A DNA stretch of 64,000 nt from Anastatus disparis (Eukaryota; Arthropoda; Insecta; Hymenoptera; Eupelmidae). This document shows positions 35,473 through 46,328 of this stretch, piece by piece. The stretch covers positions 1,462,001 to 1,526,000 of the forward strand of contig JAFFSR010000316.1 of the NCBI GenBank assembly GCA_017163975.1. Reading direction: 5' to 3'. Below the pieces are notes generated by a model. It did not search any database. It had not been told where the DNA came from and saw nothing but the letters and a program-made list of their open reading frames with translations. The position numbers and the translations under genes were made by a program. Numbering within the stretch: the first letter of the stretch is position 1; each line of letters begins with the position of its first letter.

Positions 35473-35884
35473 GGGTGGGGCTCGAACATTAGAATGTTTT
35501 TTATTTAATGAATATTTATTTAGAGTGCCACAATTACGAATAGCGTATTCCATAATTTAGAATAAAGTAATAATGAATTTTCATGATTTCAAAAAGCAGT
35601 AGTGATAATCTCAAATTATTCGATTAAAATATTTAGAGTTCTTTCGAAATCTTGATATAATTTATTCTAAATTTAGACGTACATTTATTTTGCTACTTCT
35701 TATTTCGATAAAGTGAATATTCTAAAATGCTTTACTCGCATTAGTTATTTTCGTTACTTCAGTCGCTGAAAATACGAAAATTCTAAAATGAATAAATGAA
35801 CAGTCTTGATATGCACATAATTTATATGAACTTCTAAATAAATGTTAATTAAATAAAAAACATTCTAATGTTCGAGCCCCACCC
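35473..35884. mobile_element. 412 bp MITE with 8 bp target duplication (hAT- or P-like)
   Basis: TIRs GGGTGGGGCTCGAACATT and inverse extend about 50 bp. ATCAATTT (35465-35472) and ATCAGTTT (35885-35892) flank it, an 8 bp duplication with one change. Sister tandem units at 35311 and 36049 show the uninterrupted site. An 8 bp duplication fits hAT or P superfamilies; the TIR does not decide. Confidence 0.8.
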
Positions 35885-36187
35885 ATCAGTTTTCAGAAGT
35901 TTTTCTTTTGGTAGTCGCAAATAATTTCCAAGCAAATTTTAGAGCAAATCCATCGAGTACTTAAAGTAAAATACAAAAAAAAATTAAAAATTAGAATTGA
36001 AAAAAAATGTTTTAAATTGTTCTAAAATTAAAACTATGCCAAGAAAACCAGTTTTCAATAGCTTCCATACCAGTTAGACAAAAAAATAAATTGTATGCAA
36101 AATTTGAAGGAAATCTGTCGAGTACTTTTCGAGATCTAATTGACGTAATGAGTACATACACACACACATACATACAGACATTTTCTG

Positions 36188-36289
36188 CCCTACAAAAAAA
36201 AATCAGGTGAGAGATCATCACATGAGATTTTGGCATGATAAATCATCTAAGAAATCAGGTGATTTCTCGCCTGATTTTTTTTAACAGGG
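36188..36289. repeat. 102 bp hairpin MITE with CCCTG-type ends
   Basis: CCCTACAAAAAAAAATCAGG at the left, inverse CCCTGTTAAAAAAAATCAGG at the right, flanked by TG on both sides (36186-36187 and 36290-36291). The ATCAGGTGA words resemble the subrepeats of the 62-63 kb foldback. Confidence 0.75.
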
Positions 36290-36709
36290 TGGAAACCACT
36301 TTTTTCCACGAGTCTGAATATGTAAAAATTAATAAAAAAATAGAACAAATTTTTTTATTGATACAATGTCTTCTTTATAAGAAAGTAGAAGTGTATTAAA
36401 ATATATTTATGACTCATAAATCTTAAGACATGATACACATACAACATTATTTCATTTTAAATAGTGTTATTAAATAAACAAAATCAAGTTTTTAACTAAT
36501 CAAAAGGATTTTAAGCATCAGATAAGGGTTTTTAAAACTATTCATGGATCAAACTTTTTTTATTTAATGTATATTTAAGCTAAAAAGAAGTTTTATTAGT
36601 TAATATTATAATAACAAAAAATTATCAATTACATTTAAATCTGATTTTTTTTCAGACTGAAACTCAGGTCTGATAGCTCAAATAACTACAGTTGAGTAGA
36701 AAGTGCATA

Positions 36710-37480
36710 GGCGCCCAAGTTATTTCAGCTTATGTCTGTATATTATAAAATAACCCATATGTATAAGTAAACTAATCAGTTAAATATATTATATTAAATA
36801 TTAATTCATTTTATATTATAAAATATAACACACCTATATTAGTAAATATTCAAATTTTTATTAAAAATATAGTCATATGGCTTGTTTGTCAACTGTAATG
36901 CAAATTTTATATATACAAATATATAAAAAGGATGCTTACTATAGTTATAATTTTATCAGCATGTTAATTATTTTTAAGCTTTATTCATTAAAACATAAAT
37001 TGTTTTTCCATTTTTAATTTCATGTATTAATATTTAGTTAAATAGTAATGTATATAATAAAATAACTCACTCGTATAAGCAAACTATTCAGTTAAATACA
37101 TTATATTAAATATTAATTCATCGTATATCATAAAATAGCACACTTATATAAAATGAATAAGTAAATTATTCAAATTTTCATTAAAAATAGACATATAGCT
37201 TGTTCGTCAACTGTAATACAAATTTTATATGTTAATCTATAACAAAGCTGCCTATCGTAGTCATACTTTTATCAGTGTGCAAATTATTTTCAAACTACAT
37301 TTACTGAAAACACACATTTTATACTTCTATTTATTTATGTATTAATATTTAATATAATAAGTTTAACTAAATAGTATTGTATATTATGAAATAGCACACT
37401 CGTATAAGTAGATTCTTTAAATTTTCATTAAAAATAGACATACAGTTTGTTCGTCAATTGTATCATCCATTGTTATCAGT
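36710..37480. repeat. tandem repeat, about 318 bp period
   Basis: CTTGTTTGTCAACTGTAAT at 36881 recurs as CTTGTTCGTCAACTGTAAT at 37199, and a shorter third unit at about 37445. Units are AT-rich and non-coding. Confidence 0.8.
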
Positions 37481-38178
37481 AAATTTTGATCTTGATTCAT
37501 TCTAACCTTATTTTTTTATTAAAATGTGCATAAATTTATCTTTAAAACATTAGTTAAATATATTACTTTTTTTGGTACTTTGATGATTTTTAATCTGAGT
37601 AATAGAAATATAGAATAATAAAACTTTCATAACCTCAAACCTTCATAACCTCAAACCTTCATTAATTGCTGTTACTATACTTATTTTTAAATGAAAAACA
37701 ATTAAAAATATATACATATTGTACCTGCATTAAGCAATACTTATGCAATAAAGGAATAAATTACTTATCTGAATTGTTATATTATTTGATGTCTTTACAA
37801 TTTTACTGGAATTTTTAAATAAAAGGTAGTCACCTTGCTTGTGCTCATAGTTATATATTTTATCATTAAACTATACATTGGTTATATACATAAATAATAT
37901 TGCTTGGTTTAAAATAAAATATTCTTATTCTATTTTAATTGAGTTACTTCTATTATATTTAAAAAACAATGTTTAGAAATTAATTTTTATTTATTTAAAA
38001 AATCTAAACCCTTTAAAATTTAATTTTTGGCGCCTATTCTATATCGACCAATCAGGATTCGATCTTTAGATGCTTCAACATGGCGGCTCATCATTTTTTT
38101 AAGAAGGAATATTAAAAAGAAGCGCTTTCAAGAACTTAAATAGCCAAAAAACTTAAAGTTTTATAGAAAAATGTGTGG
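37481..38178. other. unassigned AT-rich DNA
   Basis: No gene recognised. ACCTCAAACCTTCATA occurs twice in tandem near 37630. Confidence 0.5.
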
Positions 38179-38433
38179 AAAATAAAAGAAAGTAAAAATT
38201 AAATACTTTAATTTAAGCTCTTATGCATTAAAAAAGCTTCTGTAGTTAAGAAGTTATAGACGATCAAAATATGCTAATGAAATATAGTGAAAAATTCATC
38301 ATGTGTTACATGCTAAAAATATTAACAAATATGTTGCAATATTAAATTGAGCATAACTTCTGAACTATAGAAACTTTTTTAATGCACTATAGCTCAAATT
38401 GAAGTATTTAATTTTTACTTTCTTTTATTTTTT
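38179..38433. repeat. inverted-repeat element, about 83 bp arms
   Basis: AAAATAAAAGAAAGTAAAAA at about 38179 is matched by its inverse ending at about 38433. The arms carry AATGCATTAAAAAAG-type words with about 10 percent mismatch. Its right arm overlaps the end of the LINE fragment. Confidence 0.75.
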
Positions 38434-39410
38434 ATATTTAAAATAAATTTAGTCTTAAAGATCTTATGAGATCTATAAACTGCTGACAACACTATATTTT
38501 CATTTTTCAGTCTTAGGATAGTGTTTACTATTTTTATCTCTCCATAAATCAAGGTTTCAGTAGTTTCATTCAAGTTTTCTCTAATGTATATAACAACACC
38601 ATCCGACTTGTTAAGTTTACTTTTATAATAGTATAATTTATATCCAGGTAACTTTACCAGTTGAGGATATTCCAAAGTCCACGTTTCAGTACACACTATT
38701 ACACAAGGCATTATAGTAAGTCTCCCAATAAAACACTCTAAATTTTGTAAATTTGCATTTAGGCTTTTTATAGTTATAATTAAATTGTCATTTTTGTTTA
38801 GATTTTCATTGAGAGACTGTATGTCAGAAATGCTTGTTTCATTCATTCTCGTAGTGGCAGTGGATAAAACAGATTCCATACTATCACTTATCCTCTCAGA
38901 TCTCAGTTTGTTCATTCTGCTAAACATACGGCTATTGTTATTAAAGTTATCAACTTTACCCAAGAATTTTGGTACGTAAGGCTTTACTCTATAATCTTTT
39001 GTATTTATCAGCAAATTTATTTTAGAGGTTAATATTTCACAACTTTCACTGTTTGTTGCAACGTGTTCAGTATTATATTTCTTGCCATATTTCGCATTGC
39101 TCAACTTACAATTAGCACAGCATATAGACTTATTGCCCTCACAATTTCCTGTTGGATGCGAACCAGCGCATTTTAAGCAAACCGGATTATTCGTGCATTT
39201 TGAGCCATTGTGACCGCATCTTGCACAATTGTAACAAGGTCTAGCATTGATGACATCATAAACTCTGCAGTTCTGATGTCCAACAAAAACTCTATCCTTA
39301 TTTTCTTTGATATATTTATGTGTTTCGGCAGATACATCCATTATCATTGTTGTCGTTTTTATTTTTTTTATGTCTTCTATGTGTAAAATTATTCGTGGCT
39401 TCCACCTCAC
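38415..39410 (-). pseudogene. LINE fragment: ORF1 zinc knuckles fused in frame to an endonuclease N-terminus
   Basis: A 331-codon open frame. Residues about 50-125 carry three Cys/His knuckles (CYNCARCGHNGSKC, CLKCAGSHPTGNC, and CANC...H), typical of Gag-like ORF1 proteins of R1/I/jockey-type LINEs. After a Ser/Asn-rich linker, residues about 215-315 look like the start of an AP-type endonuclease (IVCTETW, PGYKLYYYKSK, GVVIYIREN, LSAVYRSH). The frame then ends well before the catalytic core. The ATG assignment is arbitrary (GTG at 39410) because the N-terminus is cut off by a gypsy fragment. The unbroken ORF1-to-EN frame is unusual; it may reflect deletion of the normal ORF1/ORF2 boundary. 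Confidence 0.8.
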
Positions 39411-39865
39411 TTAAGGAGCATGGAAAGCGTTTAAACATAGTGCTTGAAAGATCGCAGGATTCCCATTACCACTTATATTTAATAAAATGCATTCTAAAGG
39501 TAGAACAATTAGTTTCTCTAGGTCATACTATTCATAAAGATGGCCTTAAGAATGATCCTACACTAGTGGAATCTATAAAAAAATTTTCAAAACTCCAAAC
39601 GGTAGACGAGCTACGTCGATTCCTAGGGTTAGTTAACTTTTATAAAAAGGCGACTCCACAAGCAGCAGACACGCAGCGCCATTTGCACGCGCTAATTAAA
39701 ACCAATAAAAAGAAAGATAGAACGCCCGTAGTTTGGAACCCAGACGCGTTTAAAGCCTTCGAAAAAAACTAAGCAAAACTAACAACGATATAAGTAACAT
39801 TACTAGCTTAGCTTATACACGCGAAAACGCGGAAATGCGCGTAACAATAGACACCTCTAATTTCG
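39410..39865 (+). pseudogene. Ty3/gypsy pol fragment (RT thumb to RNase H start)
   Basis: The frame from 39410 encodes LVSLGHTIHKDGL, VDELRRFLGLVNFYKKA and PVVWNPDAFKAFEKN. This is the standard end of a Ty3/gypsy reverse transcriptase and the connection to RNase H. A one-base shift at about 39768 restores the frame through MRVTIDTSNF, where the first RNase H Asp sits. It is then cut by a foldback element. No LTRs, integrase or other pol parts were found. It abuts the LINE fragment head-to-head with no gap. Confidence 0.85.
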
Positions 39866-40247
39866 ATTCTGATAAAATGTATAAATGGACGCAATAAATG
39901 TATTTAGCAAGTATTTTATCACCGAATATAGTTATTTTCGTAAGTTGATTGGTATTTATTATAGGGAAATCTAGAAATTTTAATTTGTATCAATGAAAAC
40001 AATCGGTATAAAGTTGAAAATACCGTGATATATTTTATTTTTATGTCTAGTTTTTAAACGAGACATAAAAATAAAATTTATCCAGGTATTTTCAATTTAT
40101 TTCATTATATTTTTATCGCTTCAAATTAAAATTACTAGATTTCCCTATAAAGGCTACTAACTATCTTACAAAAGTTACTATATTCGGTGATAAAATACTT
40201 GCTAAATACGTTTATTGCATCAATTTATACATTTTATCGGAATCAGG
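39865..40247. repeat. 383 bp foldback in the gypsy fragment
   Basis: GATTCTGATAAAATGTATAAA at the left is matched inverted at the right (to about 40247). Nearly the whole element pairs, with a second nested palindrome at the centre (AGACATAAAAATAAAA). Non-coding. Confidence 0.8.
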
Positions 40248-40317
40248 GTGATAAAACAATATATCGAAAACAAAAATTCTAGATTATGACCCCAACCACT
40301 GGCCCTTGTTATGTATA

Positions 40318-40960
40318 TTAAGCTACGAAATCCACTTAATAGGGCCAAACTCGGAATAGTACCATATTTTGTCGCTAATTCGTCGCTAATTTGTTGCTCT
40401 ATCCCAGATTTTGTCGCTCCAGCCATTTCCGAGAAACAATGGCTACCGTAGCTTAATATTAAGCTACGGCATCCACTACAGTAACTCAGGAACAGCTAGG
40501 GCTAGCCACTACATTCTAGTTGCATAATTTGTCGCTTATTTGTCCCTCTAAGATAGAATAGTTCGTAAGTCCTAAAACCTGACCCAGACCCGGATATGGC
40601 CTATTGGGCCCTAGTGAAAATAAAAACTTTTTTTCTTAATGTATCTAATAAGTCATTCGATGTTTCATAATTTGTTGCTAATTTGTCGCTGACATTTTAT
40701 CCTATACTGGATTTTGTCGCTCCAGCCGTTTCCGAGAAACAATGGTTACTCTAGCTTAATATTAAGCTACGGTATCCACTACAGTAACTCAGGAACGGCT
40801 AGGGCTAGCAACTCCATTCTGGTTGCATAATTTGTCGCTCTAAGATAAGATAGTTCGTAAGTCCCAAAATCTGACCCAGACCCGGATATGGGCATTGGGC
40901 CGAAGCGAAAATAAAAACTCTATTTTTTAATGCATCTAATAAGTCATGCGATGTTTCTGA
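40318..40960 (+). repeat. left terminal blocks (two copies, 303 bp period)
   Basis: GAGAAACAATGG occurs at 40431 and 40734, a 303 bp spacing. Each block contains GTAGCTTAATATTAAGCTAC, ACTACAGTAACTCAGGAAC, CTAGGGCTAGC and CCCAGACCCGGATATG, plus GTCGCT words. Block 2 runs into the satellite. Confidence 0.9.
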
Positions 40961-43900
40961 TACTAAAGTAGCTATAGAAAATTTGTCACCTTAAATATCT
41001 TTACATCCAAGCACTAAGGAAATTTTTTATGTAAAATTGATTTTAATTGAAATACATTTAGAAATAAGTCACTCTTGATAATTAAAACAATTATGACTTT
41101 AAGCGCAATTAGAAGATATTTTTGATCTTACTGAGGCTTTAAGGATTTTGTTGCTCTAGTGATTCTTTGAACTGGACACTCTAAATATATTCTTTTGTTT
41201 GAGTTTTTGGATTTGGATACGTCTGGAAATTTTTCGCTGATGATATTTAAATAAATTTAAACTTTCAATGCAATAAAAATATGATTTTAATACGACAGAA
41301 GCTACAAAGATTTTGTCGCTCTAAAAATCTATAATTCCTAACACGCTAAAGAATTTTTATGCAAATTTTCGTGATTAAAATATATCTAGAAATTTGTCAC
41401 TCTTGATATTTAAACGGATTAACACTTTAAACGCCATATTAAGATGATTCTGATACTACAGAAGCTTCGAGCATTTTGTCGCTCTAAGAATTTATGATTG
41501 CTAGCACTATAAAATAATGTTTCTGCAAATTTTGTGATTATCATACATCTAAGAATTAGTCGCTCTTGAAATTGTTGATTATCAGACCTTTAAAAACAAT
41601 AAAATATATTTCTGATATCACAGAAGCTGCAAAGGATTTGTTGCTTCTTAATTAATAGCATCTAAGCACATAGAAAATACTTTTATGCAAGTTTTTTAAA
41701 TTGGAATAAATTGAAGAGTTGGTCGCTTCTGATATTTGTAACTATTAAGACTTTAAATGCAATGTACAGATGTTTGTGACCTTACTGAAGCTTTAAGGAT
41801 TTTGTCGCTTTAGTAATTCTTTAGTCAGCTCACACTAAATATTTTTTTATATCAGTTCTTCAATTTACATGCGTCTGGGAATTTGTCGCTCATGATATTT
41901 GAACGAATCATAACTTCAAACGAAATTAAAATATGATTCTAATACAACAGAAGCTTCAAGGAGTTGGTCTCTCTTGAAATTTACGATACCTGGAGCTATA
42001 AAATGATTTTTATGCAAATTTTGTGATTTTCAAGCATCTGATTATTTGTGGCTCTTGAGATTGTTAACCATCAGACCTTTAAAAACAATAAAAAGATATT
42101 TCTGATATCACAGAAGCTGCAAAGGATTTGTTGCTTCTTAAGTAATAGCATCTAAGCGCATACGAAATACTTTTATGCAAGTTTTTTGAATCGGAATGAA
42201 TTAGAGAGTTGGTCGCTTCTGACATTTGTAACCACTAAGACTGTGAATGCAATGTAAAGATGTTTGTGACCTTAGTGAAGCTTTGAGGATTTTGTCGCTC
42301 TAGTAATTCTTTAATCAGCTCACTCTAAATATTTTTTTTATCAGTTCTTCAATCTACATGCGTCTGGGAATTTATCGCTCATGATATTTGAACAAATCAT
42401 AACTTTAAACGCAATAAAAATATGGTTCTGATAAAACAGAAGCTTTAAGGATTTTGTCGCTCTTAAAATCTACAATTCCTAGAGCTATTAAATAATTTTT
42501 ATGCAAATTATGTGATTTTCATGCATCTGGGAATTTGTCGCTCTTGAGATTGTTAACCATTAGACCTTAGAAAACAATAAAAAGATATATCTAATATCAC
42601 AGAAACTGCAAAGAATTTGTTGCTCCTAAATTAATAGCATCCAAGCGCATACGAAATACTTTTATGCAAGTTTTTTGAATTAAAATGAATTAAAGAGCTA
42701 GTCGCTTCTAATATTTGTAACTATTAAGACTTTGAATGCAATATAAAGATGTTTGTGACCTTACTGAAGCTTTAAGGATTTTGTCGCTCTAGTAATCCTT
42801 TAATTAGCTAACACAAAATATTTTTTTATATCAGTTCTTCAATTTACACGCGTCTGGGAATTTGTCGCTCGTGATATTTGAACAAATCATAGCTTTAAAC
42901 GAAATAAAAATATGGTTCTGATACAACAGAAGCTTCAAGGATTTACTTGCTCTTAAAATATACAATTCCTAGGGCTATAAAATCATTTGTATACAAATTT
43001 TGTGATTTTTATGTATCGGGGAATTCGTCGCTCATGAGATTGTTAACCATTAGACCTTTTAAAACAATAAAAAGATATATGTGATTTTACGGAGGCTGCA
43101 AAGAATTTGTTGCTCCCTAATTAATAGCATCCAAGCACATAGAAAATACTTTTATGCAAGTTTTCTGAATTGGAATGAATTAGAAAGTTGGTCGCTTCTG
43201 ACATTTAGACTTTTAATGCAATGTAAAGATGTTTGTGACCTTACTGAAGCTTTGAGGATTTTGTCGCTCTAGTAATTCTTTAATCAGCACACTTTAAAGA
43301 TTTTTTTTTATCAGTTCTTCAATTTACATGCGTCTGGGAATTTGACGCTCATGATATTTGAATAAATCATCACTTTGAACGCAATAAATATATGATTCTA
43401 AAACAACAGAAGCTTCAAGGATTTTGTCGCTCTTAAAATCTACAAATGCTAGAGCTAGAAAATCATTTTTATACAAATTTTGTGATTTTCATGCATCTGG
43501 AAATTCGTCACACTTGAGATTGTTAACCATTAGATCTTCAAAAACAATAGAAAGATATCTGTAATATCACAGAAGCTGCAAAGAATTAGTTGCTCCCTAA
43601 TTAATAGCATTCAAGCACATAGAAAATACTTCTATGCAAGTTTTTTGAATTGGAATGAATTAGAGAGCTGGTCGCTTCTGACATTTGTAACCATTAAGAC
43701 TTTGAATACAATGTAAAGATGTTTGTGACCTTACTGAAGCTTTGAGGATTCTGTCGCTTCAGTATCTCTTTAATCAGCTCACTCTGAATATTTTTTTTTA
43801 TCCGTTCTTCAATTTACATGCGTCTGGGAATTCGTCGCTCATAATATTTAAACAAATCATAAATTTAAACGCAATAAAAATGTGGTTCTGATACAACAGA

Positions 43901-44262
43901 AGCTTCAAGGATTTTTTCGCTCTTGAAATTTACAATTCCTAGAGCTATAAAATGATTATTATGCAAATTTTGTGATTTTTATGCATCTGGGAATTTGTCG
44001 CTCTTAAGATTGTTAACCATTAGACCTGTTAAAACAATAAAAAGATATATGTGATTTTACGGAAGCTGCAAAGAATTTGTTGCTCCCTAATTAATAGCAT
44101 CCAAGCACATAGAAAATACTTCTATGCAAGTTTTTTGAATTGGAATGAATTAGAGAGCTGGTCGCTTCTGACATTTGTAACCATTAAGACTTTGAATACA
44201 ATGTAAAGATGTTTGTGACCTTACTGGATTTAAAGAATTTGTCGCTCTAGTAATTCTTTATT
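40960..44262 (+). repeat. left satellite array, 490 bp higher-order repeat of about 163 bp monomers
   Basis: GCGTCTGGGAATTTGTCGCT-type words start at 41871, 42360, 42850, 43330 and 43820: periods of 489, 490, 480 and 490 bp. Each unit holds three related monomers of about 163 bp with GTCGCT motifs: one with CATGATATTTGAAC, one with TTGTTAACCATTAGACC, one with GGTCGCTTCTGACATTTG. A diverged unit at about 41219 precedes these. No ORF of interest. Confidence 0.9.
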
Positions 44263-44647
44263 TATCTTAAAATTTATGAATCAATTAGTTTAAAATCGTA
44301 ACCAAATAATCTTTATAGTACGTACAAGTTCATGCATTTCTTTTCCTAAAATTTTGCAGTCAAATAAAAAAGTTGATATTTATGAGTACAGGTGCATGAA
44401 AACTTAAAAAAAAATACTGAAGGCGAAAATAAGAATATGGTTTTAATTTGTAAAAAAAAATATTTTCTTTCAAAAACAGAAATTAATTTAATCACTTCCT
44501 TTTCAAGGAAAGTTGGAATAACTTTTAAATGCATAATCATTTGCTGTAACCTTTAGTTTTTAGATTATTTATATTTTCCTGCAGAAGAAAAGGATTTTCA
44601 AAATTCATTTATTGTCATTAGAGAAAATATTGTTTTCTGTTATATAC
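44263..44647. other. interior left of the LINE
   Basis: Contains a half-copy of the 9.5-9.8 kb inverted-repeat element (about 44335-44395, TATTTATGAGTACAGGTG). The rest is unassigned. Confidence 0.5.
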
Positions 44648-44836
44648 ATCAAAACTCAGTCGCGTCTGATACGCCATACGATACAGACGTGTTTGTAAGA
44701 TAGCTCTTTGTTTACATTCTGTCTCATTAGATAGGCGTCTGTTTAGTGCGTATAAATTTTCGAAATAGCAAGACTATGTCTACGGGCCGACAAAGAATAA
44801 TTTCCTCTCGTGTCCTGGGCTTGTGATTTCGTGTAT

Positions 44837-46328
44837 ATGAACAACGAGCTGGAGGTTGCGCAGGCACCGGTTGTTGAGGACGGCAATGGTGTCAGCAACA
44901 ACAAAAATCATAGAGGTTATATTAGTTTGAGTGAAATTTTTAAAAAAAGCATCATTGGCTACCGAGGACGGTAGTAATGCTAGTGCTATGCAAAATTCTA
45001 GTGACATTGTGTTGTTAGAAACTAAAAACAAAGAAATCAGTGAACCGGATTTGCCCTGCAAGCATTTAACTCATAGTTAGAATAAAAAGTTATCATACTC
45101 AAACACTACTTAAAGAAGTTTTTTACCTTCATTTGGTCAATCGCTTATTCTCTCAGTAATTGAAGGTTTCACAAACGATCAATACATGGACCAATTTGAG
45201 AAAATAATGCCTATAGAAAATTTACTGGCTTTCTCCAACATCTCTGAAAGCAGGGTTTGTTTTACATTCAATTCAGAAAATGGAGCTCTTGATTTCATCA
45301 ACAAAACAAATCAAAGCAAAATCGAGGTAAGCGGCAAAATTTTAAACTTTACTGCATACGACTCTAGAAGCGTTATACCGAAATACAAGCGCTTTGTTAT
45401 CTCCAATGTTATGCCGCAAATTCTAAATGATTTAATTATAGATCAACTCAAGAAGCTTAATGTAAAAACAAGAAACGGCATTACAAACATTAGGTGTTCT
45501 ACTTCAAATGAAAGCCGGAGACATATAATATTCTATCGCAGGCAATTTTATATTAAAGAAAGCGATGTTGACAAAGTACCACACAAAATTAAAATAAATT
45601 TCCAAGACATAAATTACTGGCTCTTCCTAGGTACTAAAAATATTAAATGCCACTTTTGCAAAGAAGCAGGACATATTGCAAAATACTGCCCTACATTTGT
45701 CAAGGAAATAAATCTAACTCAAGAAACTGAGACTAACCAAACCCAAGAATCAACTATTGATACCATCCCTACTGTCAACATGAACAGAGAAGACACAACA
45801 CCATTTCAAGAGGACATGGAAGTAGATAAATCTCTATAAAGACCAATAGATGCTTTGACCAGCTCTAGCAACCTCTCTATCGACACAGATCTGAATGAAT
45901 ATCCCAACTTTAAGCTACCATCGCTCACAACAGATAACAAGCCTAGAAATCCAAACAAATAAAACAAAAAAAAAATTAAAACAATCAAAAGCACAACGAG
46001 TAGTGAAGATAACAGTAAAAACAGTGAGATTGGGGAACGAGAAGAAGACTTAGATAACGCATTAGATTCAATTAAATTCATTTATAATCAGGACAAATTC
46101 GAAAATGTCTTAGACTACAACCAATTAAAAAAATTTCTTAAAAAAGTTAAATTCCAAAGGGAAGTGGTAGGGATAAGCAAAGATTTTACACCAGACACTC
46201 TATCTCTAATAAACTGGCTCGCGGTACTTGAATCTAAGATACTAAACAACAACCTCAAAAATCGTTTTAAATCTTTGCTAAAAAAACTGAATAAAGATCT
46301 AGAAAAAATAGTTGACCCTCCTACCTAG
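44837..46328 (+). pseudogene. LINE ORF1 (Gag-like, one CCHC knuckle), about 497 codons with stops
   Basis: A start at 44837 (MNNELEVAQ) shifts frame in an A-run near 44940. From there one frame runs to the TAG at 46326-46328, interrupted by TAG 45078, TAA 45111, TAA 45837 and TAA 45960. The longest open part (45186-45839) encodes an RRM-like region and the zinc knuckle CHFCKEAGHIAKYC (CX2CX4HX4C) near residue 155. The tail is Glu/Lys/Asn-rich (SEIGEREEDL). ORF1 proteins of this type bind the element RNA. Codon-level conservation despite stops shows fairly recent death. Confidence 0.85.

Larger units (their letters stand above)
35171..36365. repeat. element with about 85 bp inverted ends and internal 156-162 bp tandem units
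   Basis: Outer words ATTGTATC...AAAAAATTTTTTC at 35171 recur inverted at about 36345-36365. Inside, AAAATTAAAAC-TGCTAAGAAAA-type blocks start at about 35291, 35447 and 36029. The last offset becomes about 162 bp after subtracting the nested MITE, so there are three tandem units of 156-162 bp. Non-coding. Confidence 0.65.

Noticed and set aside
39320..39409. N-terminal 30 residues of the 150-codon plus-strand ORF (MFRQIHPLSLL...) as a signal peptide of the gypsy fragment
   Set aside because: This part is the complement of the LINE ORF1 coding strand; gypsy similarity starts only at 39410.
40960..44262. CRISPR-like array
   Set aside because: Units are about 163/490 bp and diverged throughout, with no short exact repeat separated by unique spacers. 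The context is eukaryotic.
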